Counted from the stretch's first letter, positions 45,035 to 53,512 are shown. The stretch: DNA of 64,000 nucleotides from Natronorubrum aibiense (GCF_009392895.1 NZ_CP045488.1:1178001-1242000); one strand, 5' to 3'. The notes: generated by a model from the letters alone, not told the origin. Numbers and translations are program-made.

Positions 45035-45850
45035 TCAGTCGTCGGCGGTCTTCTCGAGCCGACCCTCCCTGGCCTCCCGAAGCCCGTCACAGATCCCACC
45101 CTGACTCGACATGTTGACCTGTGCGAGTCGCCCGCGCCGGTGGACGAGGTCGAACGAATCGAGCGGAATCGGCTCACCCTCGGGCGTTCGGAACAGTCTC
45201 TCGTCGGGTTCTGTCACGAGGCCCGTCTCGCGGGCTTTCTCGAGATAGCTCTCGAGCGGTGCTACGGGGACTGAAACGGCAAACGAGCGGTCAGCGGCAT
45301 AGATGGCGACCGTCTCGTCGTCGATCGCTGCCTCGGTACTGCCCGATTGAGCCGTGTTGGCCCCGGAACCGGCCGCCTCGAGGTCTCGCAGTCGAAGGTC
45401 GACGATCGTCTCGGCGTCGAGGCCGGCCTCAAGCAGCGTCTCGACCGCGTCGTACTGCCGTGCGACCCGTGCCTTCTCGTCGAGTTCCGCACGGACGGCC
45501 TCGACGTCGCCGTCAGCGTCGGGAAACGCGTCGGCGAACGACAGCCGTTCGTTGACACCGCGGTTGATCTCCGTCTCGTGCATGTGTTCTGCGAGCGTGA
45601 TCCGAGCCGTCTCGACCGCCGGCAGCGACTCGACCTCGTCGCGGGCGTCGACTGCCATCATCCAGGCGAACGCCGGCGAACACCAGGCCGTCGGCAGCGT
45701 GAACGCGACGCTGACGTGTTCACCGTCGATCTCGATCGAATCGATGTACTCGAGTTCGACGATCGACCGATCGAGTTCCGGATCGGTCACGCGGTCCAGT
45801 CGGTCGCGGACGGCCGCTCGAGTCGGGCCGTCTGGCATCCGTGCGCTCAT
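45035..45850 (-). CDS. MIP18/DUF59-domain protein of a propane-monooxygenase-type accessory cluster
   Basis: 271 residues. Residues about 10-110 form a MIP18 (DUF59) domain with DRVTDPELDRSIVELEYIDSI and LPTAWCSPAFAWMMAVDARDEV, where the Cys is the usual Fe-S-related residue. The rest contains HMHETEINRGVNERLSFADAF and a C-terminal RRGRLAQVNMSSQGGICDGLREA. This longer form resembles the DUF59 proteins encoded with soluble di-iron propane/acetone monooxygenases of actinobacteria, where it may aid metal-centre assembly. It overlaps the amidohydrolase gene by one base (TAATG) and is surely cotranslated with it. Confidence 0.8.
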   Translation of the reverse strand: MSARMPDGPTRAAVRDRLDRVTDPELDRSIVELEYIDSIEIDGEHVSVAFTLPTAWCSPAFAWMMAVDARDEVESLPAVETARITLAEHMHETEINRGVNERLSFADAFPDADGDVEAVRAELDEKARVARQYDAVETLLEAGLDAETIVDLRLRDLEAAGSGANTAQSGSTEAAIDDETVAIYAADRSFAVSVPVAPLESYLEKARETGLVTEPDERLFRTPEGEPIPLDSFDLVHRRGRLAQVNMSSQGGICDGLREAREGRLEKTADD

Positions 45851-46914
45851 TAATCGTCCGCCGCTGCGGGTTCTTCGCTCGCGTAGTGGTCCTCGAGACC
45901 GAACTGCTGGCTGATCTCGTCGTCCTGGAACGCCCGACGTTTCGCCTCGATGTCGATATCGTAGAGCTCGGCGATATTCTCGCCCATCACCTTCTTTTTC
46001 GTCTCGATGTCCCACTCGACGCCGTACTCCGCGCGGTGTTCCTGGGTGAGTTCGGCCTCGAGGACTTCCTCGACGAGCCAGTCGGGATTCCACAGCGCAT
46101 AATCCGAACCGAAGAGGACGCGATCCTCGCCCAGCCACCAGAGGAGTTCGGACATGATCTCGGAGAACTTCCCCGGCCGGTTCTGGGCGAACGGCGCGGC
46201 GACCGCGAGGCCACCGTAGACGTTGTTCTCTTGGGCGGCGATCCAGCAGAAGTCGTCGAGTCGCGGGAGGCCGACGTGTTCGACGATGAAATTGAGTTCT
46301 GGGAACGACGAGGCTGCATCGTCGACGTCTTTCACGTCGAACGCATCACGATTGAGGGGTCGAATTGTCGGCCCCTTGTGGGCGTGAATGTTTTCGATGC
46401 CGAGCTCTTGACACTTCTCTAAGAACTCGAAGGCCTCCTCGTCGTCGAGTCGCCACCCTTTCGAGTCGTCTCGCCACTCGGCGGTGTAGAGTTTGACCCC
46501 AGGAATCTCGTACTTCTCGTGGAGTTCCTCGAGATACTCGAGGCCGTCCTCACCGTCACGTGGATCGAACGTCCCGTTGAGGACGAATCGCTCGGGATAT
46601 TCGGTCGCGAGTTCGGCGTTCTGTTCGGTGGTGTTGAACCCCTCCGTGTAGAAATCTGTGAGATACGTCGGCTGAAAGATCGCCATGTCAGTGGCGGCGT
46701 TACTGAACAGGTCCTCGACCATGCGGTCGGCACCGTACCGGCGATACTCGTCTAGGTCCCACTGGCGTTCCTCAGGTGTAAACGTCGTGTGATAGTCGTA
46801 GAAACACTGGATGAACTCCTCCCCACCATCGTGTTTGATGTTGTCCTCCGTGGCATCCCACAGGTGTACGTGGCCGTCAATGACGAATATCTCCTCACCA
46901 TTGTGTTGATACAT
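45850..46914 (-). CDS. Amidohydrolase-2 family protein of a propane-monooxygenase-type accessory cluster
   Basis: 354 residues from the ATG at 46914 (MYQHNGEEIFVIDGHVHLWD); an ATG 30 bases upstream is possible but relatives start here. Metal-site motifs of the TIM-barrel are GHVHLWD, the HAHKGP block, FIVEHVGLPR and FGSDYALWNPD. The block FIQCFYDYHTTF ... FQPTYLTDFYTEGFNTTEQNAELA and VLNGTFDPRDG are close, from memory, to the amidohydrolases in bacterial prm/mim clusters. Its substrate is not known even in bacteria. It is divergent from the alcohol dehydrogenase gene. Confidence 0.85.
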   Translation of the reverse strand: MYQHNGEEIFVIDGHVHLWDATEDNIKHDGGEEFIQCFYDYHTTFTPEERQWDLDEYRRYGADRMVEDLFSNAATDMAIFQPTYLTDFYTEGFNTTEQNAELATEYPERFVLNGTFDPRDGEDGLEYLEELHEKYEIPGVKLYTAEWRDDSKGWRLDDEEAFEFLEKCQELGIENIHAHKGPTIRPLNRDAFDVKDVDDAASSFPELNFIVEHVGLPRLDDFCWIAAQENNVYGGLAVAAPFAQNRPGKFSEIMSELLWWLGEDRVLFGSDYALWNPDWLVEEVLEAELTQEHRAEYGVEWDIETKKKVMGENIAELYDIDIEAKRRAFQDDEISQQFGLEDHYASEEPAAADD

Positions 46915-47045
46915 TGCGGTATGGTTGTTGTTACCATAGAACATCAGTCTTTTTCAGATATGTGTGAATTATAATTTTGGAGAGCGTACGTGGTAGAACG
47001 AAAGTATGCGGCGGATTCACAGAATAATCGAGGCGGATGCCACGG

Positions 47046-47103
47046 AGTCGTCCGGAAATCGAAGATTTCCGTGATCACGAGAATCGGAGATTCTCGAACG
47101 ACT
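47046..47103. repeat. Tandem-hairpin element, copy C
   Basis: The clearest copy. An outer stem AGTCGT/ACGACT (47046-47051 and 47098-47103) encloses hairpin CGGAAATC/GATTTCCG (47053-47071, loop GAA), the spacer TGATCA, and hairpin CGAGAATC/GATTCTCG (47078-47096, loop GGA). It lies in the divergent region between the amidohydrolase and alcohol dehydrogenase genes, about 80 bases before the latter, so it could affect either promoter. Confidence 0.8.
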
Positions 47104-47181
47104 TGACCCCGGGGCAGTTGACACGAGACGATAGTTGGGGGGAAGTTTTTCTTTGCGTGTGCTGAACTGTGACTTGGTACC

Positions 47182-48225
47182 ATGCAAGCAGCCCGTCTCC
47201 ACGAGTACACGGACGACATGAGCGACGCGCTCTCGATCGACGAGGTCGACCGACCAACCCTCGAGCGATCCGATGGCGTACTGATTGAGGTCGAAGGCGC
47301 AGGGTGGTGTCAGACGGACAATCACATCATCGAGGGAATGTGGCAAGAGTATGCGCCACAGGACCTGCCGATGACGCTCGGCCACGAGAACGCAGGTATC
47401 GTCGCCGAAACGGGCGACGAAGTAACGCTGGTCGAGGAAGGGGATCCAGTCATCTGTCACCCGGTCCAGACCTGCGGCATCTGCCGACCCTGCCGACTCG
47501 GCGAGGACATGTACTGCGAGAACAGCGCGTTCAACGGCCTCACCACCGATGGCGGCTTCGCCGAATACCTTCAGACCAACGAACGCGCAGTCATCCCGTT
47601 GCCTGATGGCGTCGACCCAACTGAGATCGCCCCCCACGCCGATGCGGGGATCACGGCCTACCACGCGACAAAGAAGGCGGTCCGCGAACTGAACCCCGGC
47701 GATACCTGCGTCGTCATCGGCGTCGGCGGTCTCGGCCACATCGGCCTCCAGTGTCTCGACGCGATGAGCGCCGCGACCATCGTCGCCGCCGACATCAAAG
47801 ACGAGGCACTCGAGTTGGCCGCGGACCTCGGCGCCCAGCACACGATCAACTCCGTCGAGGAGGACGTCACCGACGTCGTCGCGGATCTAACCGACGACGA
47901 GGGCGCCCAGCAGGTCGTCGACTTCGTCGGCAGGGACGAGACGACCGCGCTGGCACCGGAGATCGTCGCCGCCGGCGGCGACCACCACATCGTCGGCTAC
48001 GGCGGCCACATCCACGAACCCAGCCAGGCACTGGTCAACGGCGAGTTCGCCTTCCGTGGCACGCTGGTCGGCAAGTACGCCGAACTTCAGGAACTCGTCG
48101 CACTGGTCGACCGCGGCGACGTCGAACTCCGCACCGAACGCCACGATTTGGGTGAGATTAACACGGTCGCGGAACGCCTCGAGCACAACGAAATCGAGGG
48201 TCGTGCAGTCGTTCTACCGCCCTGA
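47182..48225 (+). CDS. adh: Zinc-dependent NAD(P) alcohol dehydrogenase (medium-chain)
   Basis: 347 residues. The catalytic zinc ligands are in CQTDNHIIEG, GHENAGIV and a later Cys region; the structural zinc motif is CHPVQTCGICRPCRLGEDMYC. The Rossmann motif is VIGVGGLGHIGLQ. The segment GEDMYCENSAFNGLTTDGGFAEYLQTNERA resembles alcohol dehydrogenases of bacterial propane/acetone monooxygenase clusters. It would oxidise a short alcohol. Divergent from the amidohydrolase/DUF59 pair, which supports a shared pathway. Confidence 0.92.
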   Translation: MQAARLHEYTDDMSDALSIDEVDRPTLERSDGVLIEVEGAGWCQTDNHIIEGMWQEYAPQDLPMTLGHENAGIVAETGDEVTLVEEGDPVICHPVQTCGICRPCRLGEDMYCENSAFNGLTTDGGFAEYLQTNERAVIPLPDGVDPTEIAPHADAGITAYHATKKAVRELNPGDTCVVIGVGGLGHIGLQCLDAMSAATIVAADIKDEALELAADLGAQHTINSVEEDVTDVVADLTDDEGAQQVVDFVGRDETTALAPEIVAAGGDHHIVGYGGHIHEPSQALVNGEFAFRGTLVGKYAELQELVALVDRGDVELRTERHDLGEINTVAERLEHNEIEGRAVVLPP

Positions 48226-48360
48226 CGCTGCACACGCTGTCGGCCTCGAGCCGAACCGGCGATCCGCGATCCGTGATTCGGTCGTGGCAGCGCCTCGATA
48301 CGTCTTGAAACCGACCGCGACCGCCACTACGCTCTTGTTCACCCCCGTGATACGCCCTCC

Positions 48361-49695
48361 ATGGCCATCCTCGAGGACCCGATCGAGATCGGCGGCGTCA
48401 CGATCCCAAACCGGCTCTACCGCGCGCCGCTGCTCGAGTGTGCCGGCAACGGTCCCGACGCCGTCGACACGCTGATCGACGACCTCGAACCCGCCGCCGA
48501 GTCGGGCGTCGGCCTCATCTGTCAGGGCGCGACGATCGTCCGCGGTGACGGCGGCTGTGCCGCCCCGGGGATGACCCGCGTGCACGACCCCGATTTCGTC
48601 GAGCGACTGTCGCGGCTGACCGACCGGATTCACGACCACGGGAGCCGGCTTTTCGTCCAACTCGAGCACGGCGGCCTCCGAAGTATGGAAACCTGGCACG
48701 CCGAGTATCGACGAGAGCATCCGGGCCTCGAGCAACTCGCCGTCTCCGAACCGCCGTGGCAGTTGCGAGCGCTGGATCGATTCGGCTTCCTCTCATACGA
48801 CCCCCACGTCCTCTCGACCGACGAGGTGTACGAGTTGGCGGCCGATTTCGGCCGGTCGGCAGCGTACGCCGTCGAAGCGGGCTACGACGGCATCCATCTG
48901 GCGGGCGCGAATATGGGCATCGTTCAGCAGTTCTGCTCGCCGTTTTACAATCGCCGGAACGACGAGTTCGGCGGCTCACCCGAGGCCAGACTCGAGTTTC
49001 TCGCGGTCGTCCACGACGAGATCCGCGAGCGGGCAGGGGACGTGCCGCTGATCACCAAAGTGCCGGCAGAAACGCCCGCACCGCCCTCACCCATCGTCCA
49101 GCGGAAACTCTCGCTCCAGGACGGCGTCGAACTCGCTCGCCGACTCGAGAAAATCGGCTACGACGCGGTCGTGCCCGTCCAGACGTCGGTCGTCTGGGAT
49201 ATGAGCATCGTTCGCGGAGCATACCCCGACCGAGCCTGGAAAAACGAGGGGCTACACGAGGCGTACGACGCGGCGTTTGGCGGATCGACACGCCGGCGGC
49301 TGGTCGCGCTCGCAAACCGTATCCAGTCGCTGCAGTACGATTTCGACCCCGCGTGGAACGAAGACTTCTGTCGACGGGTCCGCGAGCAGGTCTCGATCCC
49401 GGTGCTCGCGGAAGGCGGGATTCGCGAACGCGGCCAGATGGATCGACTACTGGGTGGGGACGACAGCGGCGAGCCGGCCTGCGATATGGTCGGACTGGCC
49501 CGTCCGTTCTACGCCGAACCACGCCTCGGCTCGCGACTCCTCGAGGACGCCCCCGACGAAACCCGCGTGCTCTGTGAAAGCTGTAACAACTGCACCGTCC
49601 CACAGGTCACCGGCGCACCGGGGATGTGTCGAACACCCACTGTGTTGCGAAAACGGGGCGAACTCGAGCGCGAGGGTGCTTACGAACGGCGGTGA
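48361..49695 (+). CDS. NADH:flavin oxidoreductase, old yellow enzyme family
   Basis: 444 residues. The FMN-binding TIM-barrel begins DPIEIGGVTIPNRLYRAPLLECAGN, then GLICQGATIVRGDGGC, LFVQLEHGG, FGRSAAYAVEAGYDGIHLAGANMGIVQQFCSPFYNRRNDEFGGS, and IPVLAEGGI near the end with a CESCNNCTVPQ cysteine cluster, which suggests a 4Fe-4S site as in the 2,4-dienoyl-CoA reductase-like group (FMN barrel part only, no FAD/NADPH domain). Substrate is unknown; it is codirectional with the alcohol dehydrogenase after 135 bases. Confidence 0.88.
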   Translation: MAILEDPIEIGGVTIPNRLYRAPLLECAGNGPDAVDTLIDDLEPAAESGVGLICQGATIVRGDGGCAAPGMTRVHDPDFVERLSRLTDRIHDHGSRLFVQLEHGGLRSMETWHAEYRREHPGLEQLAVSEPPWQLRALDRFGFLSYDPHVLSTDEVYELAADFGRSAAYAVEAGYDGIHLAGANMGIVQQFCSPFYNRRNDEFGGSPEARLEFLAVVHDEIRERAGDVPLITKVPAETPAPPSPIVQRKLSLQDGVELARRLEKIGYDAVVPVQTSVVWDMSIVRGAYPDRAWKNEGLHEAYDAAFGGSTRRRLVALANRIQSLQYDFDPAWNEDFCRRVREQVSIPVLAEGGIRERGQMDRLLGGDDSGEPACDMVGLARPFYAEPRLGSRLLEDAPDETRVLCESCNNCTVPQVTGAPGMCRTPTVLRKRGELEREGAYERR

Positions 49696-49899
49696 CTGTC
49701 AGAGAGAAACGTCCTCGAGTTCGAGTTCGGTGTCAGTAACGTATCTACTAACAGATTTGTTATATTTCGGTCGACACGAGTTTCACTCGAGTCTTCGATC
49801 CGCGTTCTGCGATCCGTACGGTCGAACAACCCCCTTCGTTTCCACTGGAAAAGCGAAGACTGAGTGTAGATCGTTCTCGAGTCGAAAAGTCGAAGGAAT

Positions 49900-49971
49900 A
49901 GTCCCCACAGGATTCGAACCTGTGTCGAAGCCCCCAGAAGGCTTCAGGATTGGCCGCTACCCCAGGGGACT
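49900..49971 (-). tRNA. tRNA-Gln (CTG anticodon)
   Basis: 72 bases on the minus strand. The acceptor stem pairs AGTCCCC with GGGGACT. The D-arm is GGGT...ATCC with AGCGGCCA loop, the anticodon stem AAGCC/GGCTT encloses TTCTGGG, which gives anticodon CTG for the CAG codon, and the T-arm is ACAGG TTCGAAT CCTGT. The variable loop is short (CGAC), there is no intron, and CCA is not encoded. A TATA box lies about 32 bases upstream. Confidence 0.95.
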
Positions 49972-50000
49972 GAGGCTGCATCGAATTGTTGGTGGTGACC

Positions 50001-50594
50001 CTATATATGACTATCGGGTTGGAATGGCGTCGAATCGCAATCAGGCGGGTCGGCGTGTTCGATACGGTGACAGTTTGCACAAAGGACGATGCACCGGTCG
50101 ATTTCTTCTCGTATGCTTGTCTTCGAGTGACCGTTAACGACCATTGTCGCGATACCGTTTTCCTTCTCGTCAGGATGATGAAAGTCGAGACACGGTGGCC
50201 TGCCCTCGCCACACTGGGAACACTCACAATGGAGCTCTTTGTACGTGTAGAGCCACTGGCGAATTTCTTTTCGGCGCCGGTCCTTTCGCTCGATTCGGGC
50301 GTCTCGATTTTTATAATACCAACGCTGTTGACCTGTAAGATCCGCCCAATCGGAGTCATCAGGAATGTCAACCCAATCCGGTTTCGGTTGGATAGAATGA
50401 TTACCCGTTGCTCCCCGATCGAACGTTTCTAATCCAGCACGCTCTTTTGCCGCGTTCCAGCCACCTAGTGTCTTCATAATCGTCGCAGACGCAGGCGTCA
50501 ACCCCAACTCCTCGTACTGTGCTTTCGTCGGCGACTCGCCGAGTCGCGCTGCCGCTTCGCGCAACGACTCGAGACACTCCCGTTCGGACGTCAC
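50001..50594 (-). CDS. HNH endonuclease with N-terminal homing-associated repeats
   Basis: 197 residues. The N-terminus ([50 protein letters not shown]) is a homing-endonuclease-associated DNA-binding repeat. The C-terminus has a zinc HNH nuclease: [28 protein letters not shown] and [11 protein letters not shown]. The HH and the CxxC pairs are intact, so it may be active. The stop and preceding codons (CAT ATA TAG) lie in the TATA box of the tRNA-Gln gene, whose 5' end is 30 bases further. It stands alone and may be a free-standing mobile nuclease or virus relic. Confidence 0.85.
   Translation of the reverse strand: MTSERECLESLREAAARLGESPTKAQYEELGLTPASATIMKTLGGWNAAKERAGLETFDRGATGNHSIQPKPDWVDIPDDSDWADLTGQQRWYYKNRDARIERKDRRRKEIRQWLYTYKELHCECSQCGEGRPPCLDFHHPDEKENGIATMVVNGHSKTSIREEIDRCIVLCANCHRIEHADPPDCDSTPFQPDSHI
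50002..50008 (-). promoter_or_regulatory. TATA box of tRNA-Gln
   Basis: tatatat about 32 bases before the tRNA 5' end, in the correct place for an archaeal tRNA promoter. It overlaps the last codons of the HNH gene. Confidence 0.65.
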
Positions 50595-50706
50595 ACGCCC
50601 GTTGGCCGCCCCATCGTATATAAATCCTCGTCCCGGGCCGCGTCAGAATAGCGACGATGATGCACAAATCGACACACATTTTCCTCGTCGCTGTGCACAT
50701 TCGCGT

Positions 50707-51297
50707 ATGTACGTTGGACGATTTGTCGTCGTCGGCCCCGAGGTCGGCGCCTACCGCGTCTCGTCACGCTCGTTCCCGAACCGCGAGATCACCGCTCGAG
50801 AGGATGCGCTCACCGTCGGTCCCACCGACGACGCGCCGGAGACGGACAACCCCTACGTCTCCTACAACTGCCTGCGCGTCGTCGACACCCCGACGGGCGA
50901 GACGGCTGCCTTCGGCAACGGCTCGCACGTTGATCCGATCGCGGAGAAACTCGAGTTGGGCTACCCTGCCCGCGACGCGCTGGCCGAGAGCCTGCTGGCG
51001 CTGGATTACGAAAAGGACGATTACGACACGCCACGGATCGCCGCGACGATCGGCGACGATGGTGAGGCCATGATCGGGACGGTTCGCAAGGACGCGCTGC
51101 TCGTCGAAACCATCGAGGAGCCGACGCTGGTCGCGACCTACGAGAAGAACGCCCCTGAGGCGTTCGACTTCGAGGCCGACAGCGCCAAGACCGCGGCGAG
51201 TGAGGCGTTCGACTGCGAGTTCGAACACGCCGTCTGTGCGGCCGGTATCGCACGGACCGACGACGGCTTCGAGACGGCGCTCGAGAACGGCAACTAG
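50707..51297 (+). CDS. purO: IMP cyclohydrolase, archaeal type
   Basis: 196 residues, from [38 protein letters not shown] and [24 protein letters not shown] are the usual motifs of archaeal PurO, which closes the purine ring of FAICAR to give IMP. It replaces the bacterial PurH C-terminal activity. The sequence matches the family over its full length. Transcribed alone. Confidence 0.93.
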   Translation: MYVGRFVVVGPEVGAYRVSSRSFPNREITAREDALTVGPTDDAPETDNPYVSYNCLRVVDTPTGETAAFGNGSHVDPIAEKLELGYPARDALAESLLALDYEKDDYDTPRIAATIGDDGEAMIGTVRKDALLVETIEEPTLVATYEKNAPEAFDFEADSAKTAASEAFDCEFEHAVCAAGIARTDDGFETALENGN

Positions 51298-51611
51298 TCG
51301 AGACAGGGACACCGGAATCAACCAGAAGCGGATTCACAGCGGATCGCTATGCCGGATCAGGGGTGCTGACGAGAGAGCGAACAGTCTGCTCACGCTGGCA
51401 ACAGGGAAAGCCACTTCCTCCCCAACCGATTCGCTCGTTCACGTCGTTCACTCACTCATCCCTCGCACGGCTTCGAGCCACGGCTCGCTAATTGCTCGCC
51501 GTGGCACAGCGTGCGCCATCACGCGGCATACGATATCCGTACCCGCTTGTGACAGCGTTCGAGCATGCTACCGGATAACCTACAACATCCTCGCGGAGCA
51601 TACAGTGGTGT
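51298..51611. other. Gap with palindromic remnants between purO and the phosphoesterase gene
   Basis: 314 bases with no gene. The middle (51460-51530) has a 7-bp inverted pair CCACGGC/GCCGTGG around a 13-base loop and other short palindromes, and the segment near 51410-51450 (ttcctccccaaccgattcgctcgttc) has the flavour of insertion-element ends. It may be a decayed element, but no transposase piece is found. Confidence 0.3.
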
Positions 51612-52280
51612 ATGAAAGTTGGACTCATTTCCGATATCCACAGCAACACGGTTGCACTGGAAGCCGTCCTCGAGGATATGCCGCCGGTCGACGAACTCCT
51701 CTGTGCAGGGGATGTCGTCGGCTACAACCCGTGGCCGGCAGCGTGCGTCGACGAACTCCGCGATCGAGAGGTGCCGACGGTGATGGGCAACCACGACGCC
51801 GCGGTCGTCGAGGGATCTGCGACCGGCTTCAATCGGCTGGCTCGAGCGGGCGTCGAACACGCCAGGAAGCGACTCGACGACGACCAGCTCGCGTGGCTCG
51901 AGTCGCTGCCTGTCGAACGGCTTGCATGCAACGGCCGGATCAAGGTCGTCCACGGGCATCCGGACGATCCGAAGCGGTACACGCGATACACCCGACCGTC
52001 GGAATTTTCGCCGCGGCTGCTCGACGAGGAAGACGTACTGGTACTGGGCCACACCCACGTGCAAGGCGTCGAACAGTACGCCGAAGGAATCGTCGTCAAT
52101 CCGGGCAGCGTCGGCCAGCCGCGAGACGGCGACCCACGGGCGGGCTACGCGGTGGTCGATCTCGAGGCGATGACCGTCGACACACACCGCGTCGCGTACG
52201 ATATCGAGGCGGTACAGGCGGCTGTCGCGGATGCAGGGCTGCCGGACCGGATCGGCCAACGACTGGCCCGTGGGAAATAG
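51612..52280 (+). CDS. Metallophosphoesterase, YfcE/MJ0936-like
   Basis: 222 residues. All calcineurin-type metal motifs are seen in order: MKVGLISDIHSNTVAL, CAGDVVGYNPWP, GNHDAAV, VVHGHPD, and LGHTHVQG. YfcE-like enzymes hydrolyse phosphodiesters such as bis-p-nitrophenyl phosphate or cyclic nucleotides; the natural substrate is unknown. It is followed by an AT-rich T-rich stretch (52281-52310) that probably ends transcription. Confidence 0.9.
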   Translation: MKVGLISDIHSNTVALEAVLEDMPPVDELLCAGDVVGYNPWPAACVDELRDREVPTVMGNHDAAVVEGSATGFNRLARAGVEHARKRLDDDQLAWLESLPVERLACNGRIKVVHGHPDDPKRYTRYTRPSEFSPRLLDEEDVLVLGHTHVQGVEQYAEGIVVNPGSVGQPRDGDPRAGYAVVDLEAMTVDTHRVAYDIEAVQAAVADAGLPDRIGQRLARGK

Positions 52281-52322
52281 GTTATTATTGTTTAATTATT
52301 TTTATTTCGAGCGACGATTCAT

Positions 52323-52375
52323 CCCCTCCTTACTCGCTGACTCTGCGATGCTCCGTTCGCTCCTTGAGGAAGGGG
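52323..52375 (-). repeat. Solo left end of an IS200/IS605-type element
   Basis: CCCCTCCT at 52323-52330 pairs with AGGAAGGGG at 52367-52375. The inner sequence, with ctcgctgactctgcgatg and gctccttgagg, is very close to the left end of the element at 53680-54999 (54941-54999). No transposase gene is attached. Confidence 0.55.
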
Positions 52376-52604
52376 CATTCTCATCTCATTTCTGGTAAGA
52401 CGCGAGCGCGGCGGATAGGGCGAGAAACGAATCTTTTTACACGGCCTGCGCCGCTAGATGCGGACATGGTATCCACCGGCCACACCGCGTGTACCGACAG
52501 TAAACGACCGCGTCACGCTGTGGCCCGGTGCTGCCGCACGCCGACTCGTTCGACGGGACGATCCGGCCAGTATCGCGCCACCACCGTTTCTGAGAGCCAC
52601 TGAT

Positions 52605-53114
52605 ATGTTCGGACGCATCTATGAAGACGCCCGGACGATGTGCGAGCGCGACCCCGCCGCGACGGGCTGTCTCGAGGTCGTTCTCGCGTATCCCGGCTTG
52701 CACGCCATCTGGGCCCATATGGGCATCCACTGGCTCTGGAATCGGGGCTTTCGGCTCCTCGCACGGCTGCTCTCACACGTCGTCCGCACGCTCACGGGCG
52801 TCGAGATCCACCCCGGTGCGACGATCGGGCGGCGAGTGACGATCGATCACGGCATGGGGGTCGTCATCGGCGAGACGGCTGAGGTGGGCGACGACGTCCA
52901 CATGTACCACGGCGTCACGCTCGGGGGCGACACGAACGAGCCGGTCAAGCGGCATCCGACAGTCGAATCCGGTGTCACGATCGGGACGAACGCGACGCTC
53001 CTCGGCGATATTACAGTCGGCGAGGACGCCGCCATCGGCGCCGGCTCGGTCGTTACTCGAGACGTCGAACCGGGCGCAACGGTTGTCGGCGTGCCGGCCG
53101 AGCGCGTCGACTGA
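52605..53114 (+). CDS. cysE: Serine O-acetyltransferase
   Basis: 169 residues from the ATG at 52605, preferred since serine acetyltransferases start MFxRIxEDxRTxxxRDPAA; the upstream frame is not protein-like. YPGLHAIWAHMGIHWLWNRGF is the family signature, then the left-handed beta-helix hexapeptide repeats with IDHGMGVVIGETAEVGDDV. It makes O-acetylserine for cysteine. A Tyr/Gly-rich tail found in bacterial CysE, which binds the sulfhydrylase, is short. The gene is alone; cysK is not seen. Confidence 0.92.
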   Translation: MFGRIYEDARTMCERDPAATGCLEVVLAYPGLHAIWAHMGIHWLWNRGFRLLARLLSHVVRTLTGVEIHPGATIGRRVTIDHGMGVVIGETAEVGDDVHMYHGVTLGGDTNEPVKRHPTVESGVTIGTNATLLGDITVGEDAAIGAGSVVTRDVEPGATVVGVPAERVD

Positions 53115-53140
53115 CACGCAACCGGAACGTGACGACCCAG

Positions 53141-53512
53141 CTACTGCTGACCGGTGTCGACCGTGCCGTCCGTGCCCGTTGGTGATCCCTCGGCTGGGAC
53201 ACCCTCGCCCGTCGTGACGCTCTCGGCAGACTGTTCGACGTTCGACTCCGTCGCATCCGGCTCGGGATCAGAGGTGTAGCCGAGCTCGAACCAGAGTTTC
53301 GCTGTGCAATCGAGCGCTTCCTCGTCGAGTTCGGTCTCGTCTTCTCGCTGGTCGAGGTACCCGTTACAGCGGCCGTGTGTGACGACGTTCATGAGCGTCG
53401 CCGCGGAGCCACACTCCGGACAGTCGATGTAGTAGTTGCCGTCGTCAGTCTGATGCCACGAATCGGGCTCGAGTTCCGTATACGCAGCGTCTTCGTGGGT
53501 GTGTTCGCTCAT
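53141..53512 (-). CDS. Hypothetical zinc-ribbon protein
   Basis: 123 residues. DDGNYYIDCPECGSAATLMNVVTHGRCNGYLD and the later ALDCTAKLWFELGY give four cysteines, two in a CPEC pair. The last 45 residues are an acidic Thr/Gly-rich tail. It looks like a haloarchaeal one-off protein with a small Zn domain; function unknown. It is convergent with cysE, with 26 bases between stops. Confidence 0.65.
   Translation of the reverse strand: MSEHTHEDAAYTELEPDSWHQTDDGNYYIDCPECGSAATLMNVVTHGRCNGYLDQREDETELDEEALDCTAKLWFELGYTSDPEPDATESNVEQSAESVTTGEGVPAEGSPTGTDGTVDTGQQ

Noticed and set aside
51200-52603. A 467-codon plus-strand frame across purO, the gap and the phosphoesterase gene
   Set aside because: It overlaps two certain genes in the wrong frame and is rich in Arg/Ser/Pro, the mark of a shadow.
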